A stretch of DNA of 64,000 bases from Stenotrophomonas oahuensis (GTDB taxonomy: Bacteria; Pseudomonadota; Gammaproteobacteria; Xanthomonadales; Xanthomonadaceae), in NCBI RefSeq assembly GCF_031834595.1, contig NZ_CP115541.1, positions 4,272,501 to 4,336,500 of the forward strand, written 5' to 3'. The notes under the pieces were generated by a model that was not told the DNA's origin, did no database searches, and saw only the letters and a list, made by a program, of their open reading frames with translations. The position numbers were made by a program, and so were the translations under genes. Of the stretch, positions 57,697 to 64,000 are shown piece after piece; the first letter of the stretch is position 1, and each line of letters opens with the position of its first letter.

Positions 57697-57899
57697 TCGA
57701 TACCGAGGGCCAGCAGAACGTCGCGCGCCTGATGCGCGTTGCCGTCTTCTTCGCCACGGTCCCAGGCGTCATCGACGTTGGAACCCACGCAGTCGTAGGC
57801 GGTAATGTCCTCGTCGTTGTCGATGGCATCCCGCAGGGTTTCGCGGCGGGCATCGTTCTGGAGGGTTGCGATCAGATCGTCAGGTACGGTCAGGATCAT
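57690..57899 (-). CDS. Small acidic phage protein, 69 aa
   Basis: MILTVPDDLIATLQNDARRE begins a very acidic protein (DNDEDITAYDCVGSNVDDAW). The ATG at 57899 overlaps the preceding stop and its own end overlaps the exonuclease start. Function unknown. Confidence 0.65.
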   Translation of the reverse strand: MILTVPDDLIATLQNDARRETLRDAIDNDEDITAYDCVGSNVDDAWDRGEEDGNAHQARDVLLALGIEW

Positions 57900-58018
57900 G
57901 CGGAGAATGCTCCTTGGGTCGCCCACTCGATAACGGCGGCGGCGACAATGGCGGAAATGAGGACGGTGAAGGCGATCACCGTGATGGCGTAGCAAACGTC
58001 AATGATCTTGTCGATCAC
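57896..58018 (-). CDS. 40-aa single-helix membrane protein
   Basis: From a GTG overlapping the preceding TGA (GTGA) the frame reads MIDKIIDVCYAITVIAFTVL and ISAIVAAAVIEWATQGAFSA, one long membrane helix. Its stop overlaps the next ATG (ATGA). Coupling on both sides supports translation. Function unknown. Confidence 0.6.
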   Translation of the reverse strand: MIDKIIDVCYAITVIAFTVLISAIVAAAVIEWATQGAFSA

Positions 58019-58251
58019 GACAGGGCTTCCTGCACTCGGTCGGACATGAGGTGGGCGGAGGTCTTCACCACGCGGTCGGAAGTCGGCCGGCCTGCGTACT
58101 GGCCCACGCCGCCGTCGCGGTACACCGTCACGCTCTTGAACTTGCCGTCCGGCATGACGCGTCCGATGTTCGTGTAGATACTGCTACAGGACGCGTGGGC
58201 GTACACGAAGTAGTCGCCAGCTTCTAGGGGGTTGCCCATCAGGTCTTTCAT
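58015..58251 (-). CDS. Small phage protein, 78 aa, unknown
   Basis: MKDLMGNPLEAGDYFVYAHA starts at the ATG overlapping the upstream stop; the longer frame to 58278 is less likely. The beta-type composition (DGKFKSVTVYRDGGVGQYAG) suggests a small barrel. Similar short MxDLxGNPLExGDxV proteins are common in phages; function unknown. Confidence 0.65.
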   Translation of the reverse strand: MKDLMGNPLEAGDYFVYAHASCSSIYTNIGRVMPDGKFKSVTVYRDGGVGQYAGRPTSDRVVKTSAHLMSDRVQEALS

Positions 58252-58583
58252 GCTTTCTCCGGGTGCCGCTTGTACCACTCAGCGAGACGTGCTTCGTACT
58301 CGCGGTAGCGCTGTTGATAGTCGGGGCCGTCACCGTTCGGGTACTCGCGAACGTCGCAGACATAGCTCTCCTGAACAACCGGGATGGACACCGTGTTCGG
58401 ATAGACGCCCATCGTTTGGTAGGTGATGTAGGAGTCGTGGTGCCCCTTGAGGCATTCGCCGTAGTCGCCGAAGAACGGCGGACTCGGCTTCCAGTCGGGG
58501 ACCAACATCAGCACGAGGAACCCCAGGAACCCGCTGGTGAGGACGCTTGCGCAGAACCAGTCGCGGCCCCTCACAGCGACCAC
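58248..58583 (-). CDS. Phage membrane-anchored protein, 111 aa, unknown
   Basis: An N-terminal hydrophobic helix (FCASVLTSGFLGFLVLMLVP) is followed by a soluble part with two cysteines (DYGECLKGH, SYVCDVREY) and a charged helical end (QQRYREYEARLAEWYKRHPE). Located in the periplasm, the cysteines could pair. The ATG overlaps the end of the preceding gene by 13 bases. Confidence 0.6.
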   Translation of the reverse strand: MVAVRGRDWFCASVLTSGFLGFLVLMLVPDWKPSPPFFGDYGECLKGHHDSYITYQTMGVYPNTVSIPVVQESYVCDVREYPNGDGPDYQQRYREYEARLAEWYKRHPEKA

Positions 58584-58780
58584 CGATCGGCGTCGATTTC
58601 GATTGCCAGGAACTTGCCGGGGATGATGAACTTCCGTCCGTCGCGCGTCTCAAGCCGGTGATTCGTCGGGCGGATGCAGATGGAGACCACGTTATCGACG
58701 CGGATGGTCTGACCCCCCGCGAAGGTGTAAACGCGGGAGCGTTCCTTGACTTTATTGAACGTCAGGCCGGATGCGCTCAT
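58571..58780 (-). CDS. Small phage protein, 69 aa, unknown
   Basis: MSASGLTFNKVKERSRVYTF starts at 58780, overlapping the stop of the 44-aa gene (ATGA). A beta-rich, basic protein (ETRDGRKFIIPGKFLAIEID). The longer frame to 59023 covers two other genes and is not real. Confidence 0.6.
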   Translation of the reverse strand: MSASGLTFNKVKERSRVYTFAGGQTIRVDNVVSICIRPTNHRLETRDGRKFIIPGKFLAIEIDADRWSL

Positions 58781-58911
58781 GCGGTGATGACGCCCATCCA
58801 GCGCAGAACGAGAACCACTACATAGACCGCCAGCGCCAGCGGCAGGACGGTCGCGGCAACATACATGGTGGCCCACAGCAGGGCGGCACAGATTCCAACG
58901 ATGATACGCAT
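58777..58911 (-). CDS. 44-aa membrane protein
   Basis: MRIIVGICAALLWATMYVAA is followed by TVLPLALAVYVVVLVLRWMG: two hydrophobic helices with almost no loop. CTGGAGA lies seven bases before the ATG, and the stop overlaps the next start. It could be a small holin-like or inner-membrane protein. Confidence 0.6.
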   Translation of the reverse strand: MRIIVGICAALLWATMYVAATVLPLALAVYVVVLVLRWMGVITA

Positions 58912-58928
58912 AGGTGTTCTCCAGGGAA

Positions 58929-59174
58929 TTAGTTGATGGGAAGGCCAAGGACGGCGCGACCCACGGCTCGCACCTGCTGCTGGACCAAGGAGTCAACGAA
59001 GTACCGGCCAACGCCGGCGTCACTTTGGGACGCCACGTAGGTGTCGAGCATCCCTTCAGCGCAAATGAACTCGTCGTCCAGCTTGGTGCGCAGACCCAAG
59101 GCCAGCGTGCGGGTGCCTTCGTTGAGCGATACGGACCATTCGCTGTTGTCGAGGTTCGGCAGGGTCAGCTTCAT
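58929..59174 (-). CDS. Small phage protein, 81 aa, unknown
   Basis: MKLTLPNLDNSEWSVSLNEG begins a soluble protein with strands then helices, ending VRAVGRAVLGLPIN. The start overlaps the o-spanin-like gene end. No motif recognised. Confidence 0.6.
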   Translation of the reverse strand: MKLTLPNLDNSEWSVSLNEGTRTLALGLRTKLDDEFICAEGMLDTYVASQSDAGVGRYFVDSLVQQQVRAVGRAVLGLPIN

Positions 59175-59431
59175 TTGCTCTCCAGAATCTTCAGGACGCT
59201 GGCCTTGTCGGCGTTGCAGCGCAGGAACCCGTCCTCGGCATTACCTCCGAACAGGTAGAGGGTGTAGGTGGACGACACGGGATCGGCCATCACGGCGTCG
59301 AGGGACTTGTAGTTGCCCTCAATGACCGTCGGTTGCAGGAACGGTCGCGGGTCCGGGCGCGACACCGAAGTGGGCGCGGCGCAGCTCGTCAGGAATGCGC
59401 TCGTCAAGATAAGCGCGAGTGATCGGATCAT
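59171..59431 (-). CDS. Probable o-spanin lipoprotein (Rz1-like)
   Basis: The 86-aa protein begins MIRSLALILTSAFLTSCAAP, a lipoprotein signal with lipobox LTSC, followed by a proline-rich stretch (SVSRPDPRPFLQPTV). It starts inside the i-spanin-like gene in another frame and runs 148 bases past it, the classical partly embedded Rz/Rz1 geometry. In the outer membrane it would bind the i-spanin and fuse the membranes at lysis. Confidence 0.75.
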   Translation of the reverse strand: MIRSLALILTSAFLTSCAAPTSVSRPDPRPFLQPTVIEGNYKSLDAVMADPVSSTYTLYLFGGNAEDGFLRCNADKASVLKILESK

Positions 59432-59684
59432 TGGCTCTCACGGTTTCGATGCGGGTGACCGTCTGCAAGCGCGCGTCACGAATGGCGGCGTCAAGCTGCT
59501 GACGAGTGATGACCTCGGTGGCGAGGGTGTCCTGGGCGCGCTGGAGGGCGGCTACCTGCGACTTCAGTGGGTCGATCTGACCCACCTGCTCGCTCATGTG
59601 GTTGTAGTTCCACACGAAGTAGCCGCACACCCCCAGGAACGCCAGGAGGACAAGCCCCTTGGCGGTCTGGAGATATGCGTCCAT
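59319..59684 (-). CDS. Probable i-spanin (Rz-like)
   Basis: The 121-aa protein starts MDAYLQTAKGLVLLAFLGVC (membrane anchor), continues as a coiled coil (SQVAALQRAQDTLATEVITR) and carries ANDPITRAYLDERIPDELRR, close to the conserved Rz C-terminal pattern. The ATG overlaps the stop of the holin-like gene (TGATG). It contains the start of the Rz1-like gene. Confidence 0.78.
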   Translation of the reverse strand: MDAYLQTAKGLVLLAFLGVCGYFVWNYNHMSEQVGQIDPLKSQVAALQRAQDTLATEVITRQQLDAAIRDARLQTVTRIETVRANDPITRAYLDERIPDELRRAHFGVAPGPATVPATDGH

Positions 59685-60031
59685 CACTTCACCGGGCGTG
59701 CCAGAAGGGCGTCGCGGAGCGCAGGCTTCCACCAGCCGAGGCCGGCAAGGAACGCGTTCCACAGCGCCGGGGTGACCAGTGCGGTGACCAGTGCAGCCAC
59801 GTTGGCGTCGGCGTCTTTGCCGCCCCAGGTTGCGAAGGTGACGCTGAAGGCGACGAGGAACACCACGGCCTGCGTGGCGACCTCATGGGACTTGTCGTCC
59901 CACTTGTCGGGCAGCAGGCGGCGGATGCGTTGGGTCAAGCCGAAGCCGGCGAGGATGCCGGCAGCGACGGACCACACTTCACGCGGAACCTCGTTCACCT
60001 TCGACAGAGCGGAGGTGATTTCAGAGAGCAT
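59684..60031 (-). CDS. Probable holin, three membrane segments
   Basis: The 115-aa protein has three hydrophobic segments (WSVAAGILAGFGL, ATQAVVFLVAFSVTFATW, ALVTALVTPALWNAFLAGLG) separated by charged loops, fitting a class I holin. It is directly coupled to the Rz/Rz1-like pair. No endolysin gene adjoins it in the window, so the cell-wall enzyme must lie elsewhere, perhaps beyond 64 kb as T7 gp3.5 would. Confidence 0.65.
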   Translation of the reverse strand: MLSEITSALSKVNEVPREVWSVAAGILAGFGLTQRIRRLLPDKWDDKSHEVATQAVVFLVAFSVTFATWGGKDADANVAALVTALVTPALWNAFLAGLGWWKPALRDALLARPVK

Positions 60032-60428
60032 CGATCAGACGCTCCACGGTCTCGCCGCCCTTGCGGAGGCTGAAGGTCGCACCGGTGACGGCCACACCCA
60101 CGAGGATGAAGGCCAGCCACACGACCAGCGAGAACGGCAGGCACCACGCGTAGTACGCGCCGATCTTGAGGTCAGCCCAGGCACCCTTCGCGAGAGCCTT
60201 GATGTGCGGCATCACGTAGTTCCGGGTGACGGCGCGGTTGAACGCCTTCTCTTCCTTCAGGATTTCCTTGGCACGGACACGGGCGACGTACAGCTCGCGC
60301 TCCAGATCGGCCACGTCGTCGTACAGGTCGAACGCCAGTTCGTTGATGCCGGCCTTCGATTCCGACAGGTGTTCCTTGATGGCCGGGAGTTCAGCCTTGA
60401 GGTTGCGGATTGCGGTGCGAATGCTCAT
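60021..60428 (-). CDS. Phage protein with coiled coil and membrane segment, 135 aa
   Basis: MSIRTAIRNLKAELPAIKEH starts a long charged helix (about residues 1-75), followed by a hydrophobic hairpin (CLPFSLVVWLAFILVGVAVT) and a short basic tail. It overlaps the holin-like gene by 11 bases, so it may belong to the lysis module. Function unknown. Confidence 0.6.
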   Translation of the reverse strand: MSIRTAIRNLKAELPAIKEHLSESKAGINELAFDLYDDVADLERELYVARVRAKEILKEEKAFNRAVTRNYVMPHIKALAKGAWADLKIGAYYAWCLPFSLVVWLAFILVGVAVTGATFSLRKGGETVERLIDAL

Positions 60429-60432
60429 GCGG

Positions 60433-60801
60433 TTACCTGTGATGGGTGGTTCGCTTCAAGAGGCCGAGGGCTTCCTGTACGCGGGTACGGGCGCTGCCCT
60501 TGGGAAGTTCGCGGAAGTGGATGCCCAGGTATGCCTGGGGGCCTTTCTCCACGAGGAACGGTTCGATTGCTTCCAGCACCGTCTGTGCCTTCGCGCCGTA
60601 GACGCGCCAGACCCACGACAGACGGGTCTTCTCGTCGCCGGTGTTGTGCACGTCGATGGCACCGCCGAAGGCGGCTTGATACCGCTCCAGCGTGGGCTTG
60701 TAGGTGTTGGTGATGCGGACACACAGAGAGCCGCCGGCAGTGCCGATGGAACCCTCACCGTCGAAGAAGCCGGCCAAGTAGGCCAGCTCCTTCTCGGTCA
60801 T
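60433..60801 (-). CDS. Free-standing LAGLIDADG homing endonuclease
   Basis: The 122-aa protein opens MTEKELAYLAGFFDGEGSIG, containing one LAGLIDADG motif (LAGFFDGEG) with its catalytic acid. The following CVRITNTYKPTLERYQAAFG and VWRVYGAKAQTVLEAIEPFL fit the family core. A single motif implies action as a homodimer. GGAG precedes the ATG at 60801, 14 bases after the DNA polymerase gene. The polymerase frame is uninterrupted, so it behaves as an intronless mobile gene. Confidence 0.85.
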   Translation of the reverse strand: MTEKELAYLAGFFDGEGSIGTAGGSLCVRITNTYKPTLERYQAAFGGAIDVHNTGDEKTRLSWVWRVYGAKAQTVLEAIEPFLVEKGPQAYLGIHFRELPKGSARTRVQEALGLLKRTTHHR

Positions 60802-60814
60802 CGGCTCCGGAACG

Positions 60815-62734
60815 TCAGTGGGTTTCTGACCAGTTGGCACCAATGTCAAAGGCACCGGCGAGCGGACACCGGAAACCGAAATGCTCACCGGCGAGTCGGA
60901 TGGAGTCAGCGGCAAGCTGACCAAGTTCTGTTGCAACATCGGGATGGGCTTCCATCTGGAACTCGTCGTGCACGTTCGCTACGAACTTGACTGCACGCAT
61001 GAGGGGGTTGGGGTGGACAGCGAGTGCTTCGGCCAGGATGACCAGGGCCTTCTTCATGGCGACTGCGCCTGCGGATTGGAGAAGCGTGTTGAGTGCGGCG
61101 TGCTGACCGCGAACGTGCAGCAGACGACCGTCGATGCCCTTCAGGTGGCCGCGCTTGGCGGCAGCAGCCTTCACGGCCTTGGTCAGCTCGGCGAGTGCCG
61201 GCAGACGTTCCATCAGGCGTGCCCGGCGCTTGCGCCCCAGGGTTGCCAATGCGCGGTCTCGGTCCTTCTTCGCCCCTTCGGACGCGTCGAACTTCTCCTG
61301 CTGCACAGGCGTCATGTCGTCGTAGATCACGGAACCCAGCTTGTGATCGCCGGCACCGTAGATCAGCGCGTAGATGAACGTCTTCGCGGCGTCACGCTTG
61401 TTGAGGCCGACGGCGTGCTGGTTCACGGTGTGAACGTCAGTACCGTCTTCCTTCTTGCCGTTGACCACGGCCTCGCCGTAAGCGCCGTTGTCCCAGCGGG
61501 CCATGTAGTGCGCCAGGGCGCGAAGCTCCAGACCCTCGGCGTCACAGCCGACAAGGACGAGACCCCAGCCTGCGATCCACAGTGCACGCATGGGCTTCCA
61601 CTTATCGGCCTGCGCCACGTTGGGCTTGCTGTGCGTCATACGGCCCGTCACGGCACCGTTGGTGTTCACGCGGCCATGGATGCGGCCATTGCGGCACGCC
61701 TTCAGCCACGCTTCCTTGCCGTCTGCGAGCTGGCCCAAGCGCTTGACGATGGTCAGGTACTCGGTCAGCTTCTTCGCTTCTTCCCACGGCAGCGCCGAGA
61801 GAACCGTTTCGTCCACCTTGGGCTTACCGCCGTCGGTGAACTCCGTGGGTGTCCACCCGTAGAGCGTCTTCAGACGATCCGCGATGTGGTCACGGGAGCC
61901 AGGGTTGAACACGACGGTCTTCCAGACCTCGTACACCTCGCCTTTGACGCGGCCCAGCTTCTTGTTGTTCACCTTGGAAATGGCGCGCTTCGCCAGAACC
62001 TGCCACGGCGGGAACACGTCACGCAACGACTCGTCCAGCCCGATCTTCTCCTTCAGGAGCTGGCCGTGCAGGACGGTGGCACCCTCGTAATCGAAGGCGA
62101 ACCCGTTGGCGGACTGCTGCTGAATGATGACGGCGACCGCCTGCTCCAGCGTCAGGCACTCCAGGGAGTAGTCCTTGCCGTCGATCTTGTCGAACCACGC
62201 ATCGGTGACCGTCACGTCCTGCGCGCAGTAGTCGTCCATTTCCTTCAGGAACGGAACGTTCGCCCAGGTGTACCCGAAGTCCTTGGGGTCGAAGTCGCCC
62301 TTGTGGATGCCGAGGCGGTAGCCCCAGGCGGCGAGCTTGTGCGTGCCGATCAGGCCCTTCTTCCGGAATTCTTCCGGCAGCTTGCCGGCGCGGAGTAGAC
62401 CGAAGTCCACGTCCGCCATGTTCGTCCAGATGACGCGGGACTCCACCAGGGTGTCTCGCTGCACGGTCCCCGGGGTGGGCTTCCAACCGTACAGCTTGAA
62501 GAACACCGGATCGTCGTAGCCGACGATGTTCTGACCACCGATTGCCGGAGCGTCCGAAAGCATCTTCAGGCCGTCAGCAATGGTGCCGTCACGCGGCGTG
62601 GGGGTGCCGCAGTGGTAATGCGAGTGGTCAGTGAAGCGGTACACGCGCTTGGTGGCGCGGTCGAGGATGTTCAGACAGTGGACCTTGGTGACCTCTTCGA
62701 GGAGGCCATCGGTCTCCGCGTCATAAATGAGCAT
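60815..62734 (-). CDS. Family A DNA polymerase (T7 gp5-like)
   Basis: The 639-aa replicative polymerase opens MLIYDAETDGLLEEVTKVHC, holding the 3'-5' exonuclease DxE motif; later exonuclease motifs include IVGYDDPVFF and DDYCAQDVTVT. Polymerase motif A is VGCDAEGLELRALAHYMAR, motif B NKRDAAKTFIYALIYGAG and motif C VHDEFQ. T7 gp5 is 704 aa; the thioredoxin-binding loop region appears shorter here. The proofreading acids are intact. It precedes a homing endonuclease. Confidence 0.96.
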   Translation of the reverse strand: MLIYDAETDGLLEEVTKVHCLNILDRATKRVYRFTDHSHYHCGTPTPRDGTIADGLKMLSDAPAIGGQNIVGYDDPVFFKLYGWKPTPGTVQRDTLVESRVIWTNMADVDFGLLRAGKLPEEFRKKGLIGTHKLAAWGYRLGIHKGDFDPKDFGYTWANVPFLKEMDDYCAQDVTVTDAWFDKIDGKDYSLECLTLEQAVAVIIQQQSANGFAFDYEGATVLHGQLLKEKIGLDESLRDVFPPWQVLAKRAISKVNNKKLGRVKGEVYEVWKTVVFNPGSRDHIADRLKTLYGWTPTEFTDGGKPKVDETVLSALPWEEAKKLTEYLTIVKRLGQLADGKEAWLKACRNGRIHGRVNTNGAVTGRMTHSKPNVAQADKWKPMRALWIAGWGLVLVGCDAEGLELRALAHYMARWDNGAYGEAVVNGKKEDGTDVHTVNQHAVGLNKRDAAKTFIYALIYGAGDHKLGSVIYDDMTPVQQEKFDASEGAKKDRDRALATLGRKRRARLMERLPALAELTKAVKAAAAKRGHLKGIDGRLLHVRGQHAALNTLLQSAGAVAMKKALVILAEALAVHPNPLMRAVKFVANVHDEFQMEAHPDVATELGQLAADSIRLAGEHFGFRCPLAGAFDIGANWSETH

Positions 62735-62746
62735 GAGGTTCCTTGG

Positions 62747-63406
62747 TCAGTAGCCCCCGGCGACGCGAGGGAGACGTGCGATGTAGCGATAGGCCGTGAC
62801 GGTGGACACGAAGGCGCGTGGACTCAGGTACGGGCCGTCGGTGTCGTAGAGGTCGTCCTGAATCTCGTCCAGGGCTTCCGGACGATCCGGCTCCAGGTGG
62901 TCCTCCAGCGACACGTCGAGCGTGTAGCCGTAGTCCTGCACGTAGTGGTTGATGCGCTTCACCGTGCGGGGGGTGCCGTTGTTCACGAGGATCACGAGAG
63001 TCTTCGTGACGGCATCGCCGACGGCACCGTGACCGAACAACGTCCGGAGACCACCGTCGGCGTCGTACCACGCGGCCATGCGGCAGCAGCGGAAGTCGAA
63101 ACGCGCGATGGTGTCTTCCGGCGTGCCGTGCATGAAGCCAATCAGGTTGAACTCCATGCCATCCACGTTCCGCTTGAACACGGCGCTGCGGCCCTTCCAC
63201 TCCATGAAGGTATAGTCCCGCGAACACATGGCGACGAAGGCCGCGTCGAAGTCCTCCCGGTTCTGGAAGCACAGATCAACGTCGGCCAGCTTGGTCTTGT
63301 CGTAGTAAGCACGGAGGGCACCGCCCGCGAGGATCGCGGTACGGCGAACAGCCTCCGGCAGCTCCGCGAGCAAATGCTTCGCGTAGCGCGTGACGGTCTG
63401 AGTCAT
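62747..63406 (-). CDS. Nucleotidyltransferase-fold phage protein
   Basis: The 219-aa protein has the polymerase-beta-like nucleotidyltransferase motif ILAGGALRAYYDKTKLADVD LCF (GG, then D-x-D) and a later acidic strand in VDGMEFNLIGF. It resembles the head of tRNA nucleotidyltransferases or toxin-like transferases, without the tRNA-binding tail. It lies 12 bases upstream of the DNA polymerase gene. Substrate unknown; tRNA or nucleotide modification are options. Confidence 0.75.
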   Translation of the reverse strand: MTQTVTRYAKHLLAELPEAVRRTAILAGGALRAYYDKTKLADVDLCFQNREDFDAAFVAMCSRDYTFMEWKGRSAVFKRNVDGMEFNLIGFMHGTPEDTIARFDFRCCRMAAWYDADGGLRTLFGHGAVGDAVTKTLVILVNNGTPRTVKRINHYVQDYGYTLDVSLEDHLEPDRPEALDEIQDDLYDTDGPYLSPRAFVSTVTAYRYIARLPRVAGGY

Positions 63407-63417
63407 GGTTGTTCCAG

Positions 63418-63933
63418 TTAGAAGGCCGGACCCGGTGGAATGAACAGTTCGGGGTCAGGCAGGTTGTCCCCGGAGGGCCAGCTATCCACGAAGGTGCGGA
63501 GCATCACGAGGTTGCACATCATGTGACCGATGTGGCTCTCGCCGGATTCGGCATCAGTGGCCTCGCCGTCGATGTACTGCAAGGCGTGACGTGCGGCGCA
63601 CGCCAGGGGGATATTCCAGTCCATGCCCTTGGCCCAATTCCACTCGGCGTACTTCTTCCTGCCGTAGTCGAACACCTTGGCGCACGAGGACCAATGGTCC
63701 TTCAGGTAGCCCAGGGAGCGCTCAAGGTGCGCCACGTCGCGTTTCGTCTGGAAGTCGCCAAGCGCCTCCAGGGACTTCAGTACGTCGATCATCGCGGAGC
63801 CGGGAACCAGCTTCGGCCCCAGCTCACGACGAATGGACCGCGCAATGACTGCCAGCGGGATCAGGTCGAGCGGGGCCTTGCCGGAGTTGTAGCGCGCGCC
63901 GGAGCCGCGTGCGGTGGAGTTCACGTCACCCAC
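63418..63933 (-). CDS. dATP/dGTP diphosphohydrolase-type (DUF5664) protein
   Basis: The 171-aa protein carries RYNSGKAPLDLIP, YGRKKYAEWNWAKGMDW and ACAARHALQYIDGEATDAES, the signature pattern of the phage dATP/dGTP diphosphohydrolase N-terminal-type family, with a histidine/aspartate-rich helical site. The GTG start at 63933 follows a GGGGCGG; the frame continues upstream, so the start is provisional. It belongs to the nucleotide metabolism block before the polymerase. Confidence 0.75.
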   Translation of the reverse strand: MGDVNSTARGSGARYNSGKAPLDLIPLAVIARSIRRELGPKLVPGSAMIDVLKSLEALGDFQTKRDVAHLERSLGYLKDHWSSCAKVFDYGRKKYAEWNWAKGMDWNIPLACAARHALQYIDGEATDAESGESHIGHMMCNLVMLRTFVDSWPSGDNLPDPELFIPPGPAF

Positions 63934-64000
63934 CGCCCCTTTCGGGGCAGTCGGCGGGAACGATGCGGTGGGGATTTTGAAACCGGGATAGACAGGTTGA

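Overview
The window joins a GC-rich gammaproteobacterial chromosome (1 to about 27.99 kb) to a T7-like podovirus prophage (about 27.99 kb to the right edge, which it crosses). The host is most likely a Stenotrophomonas or close Xanthomonadaceae relative. The best clue is a set of palindromic repeats that begin with GTAG and carry a GTCGACCGCCGATA-type stem, matching my memory of the SMAG (Stenotrophomonas REP) family. The protein repertoire agrees with this. The assignment rests on recalled family features, not on a database search.

Host part. From the left: an AsmA-like protein cut by the window edge; small VOC, outer-membrane, DUF2975/XRE, TerC-CBS and RidA-family genes; a LysR regulator; three small membrane proteins, two of them tandem paralogues; and a LytS/LytTR two-component pair. 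A repeat-rich stretch (10.5-14.1 kb) holds SMAG dimers, short tandem repeats, an unrecognised 325-aa protein and a ParD-like/methionine aminopeptidase pair. Next, on the minus strand, comes an apparent acid-resistance or polyamine operon: DcaP-like porin, AdiC-like antiporter, arginine/lysine decarboxylase and a CDF-family transporter. After it lie DsbG, a GlxA-type AraC regulator and a MerR-CopA copper module. Four consecutive tRNA-Ala(GGC)/tRNA-Glu(UUC) pairs follow, then a SRAP peptidase and a lone receiver-domain protein.

Prophage part. At 27,994 a host tRNA-Leu(CAA) gene breaks off inside its T arm, and a tyrosine integrase gene lies just beyond. Nearly all later genes are on the minus strand. 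Read from 64 kb downwards they follow T7 order: nucleotide metabolism, DNA polymerase (gp5), lysis genes, exonuclease (gp6), tRNAs, gp7.3-like, portal (gp8), scaffold (gp9), capsid (gp10), tail tube (gp11, gp12), internal virion proteins (gp13-16), fibres (gp17), small and large terminase (gp18, gp19). Beyond the terminase is an 845-bp gene-free region with 10 exact CATCAGG heptamers, many 11 or 22 bp apart. A strong host-type promoter then reads into about a dozen tiny early-type genes and the integrase. This suggests that the prophage is permuted relative to the virion, with the virion ends in the gene-free region and attP just past the integrase, much as recalled for the integrase-bearing cyanophage P-SSP7. 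RNA polymerase, helicase/primase and endolysin are not in the window; if present they lie beyond 64 kb.

The most interesting points are the broken host tRNA-Leu(CAA) paired with an intact phage-borne tRNA-Leu(CAA), the phased heptamer array at the presumed virion terminus, a phage gene running against the late operon, an HExxH protein between scaffold and capsid, a fibre combining a T7 gp17 head with a lambda J-like section, and a free-standing LAGLIDADG endonuclease behind the polymerase.
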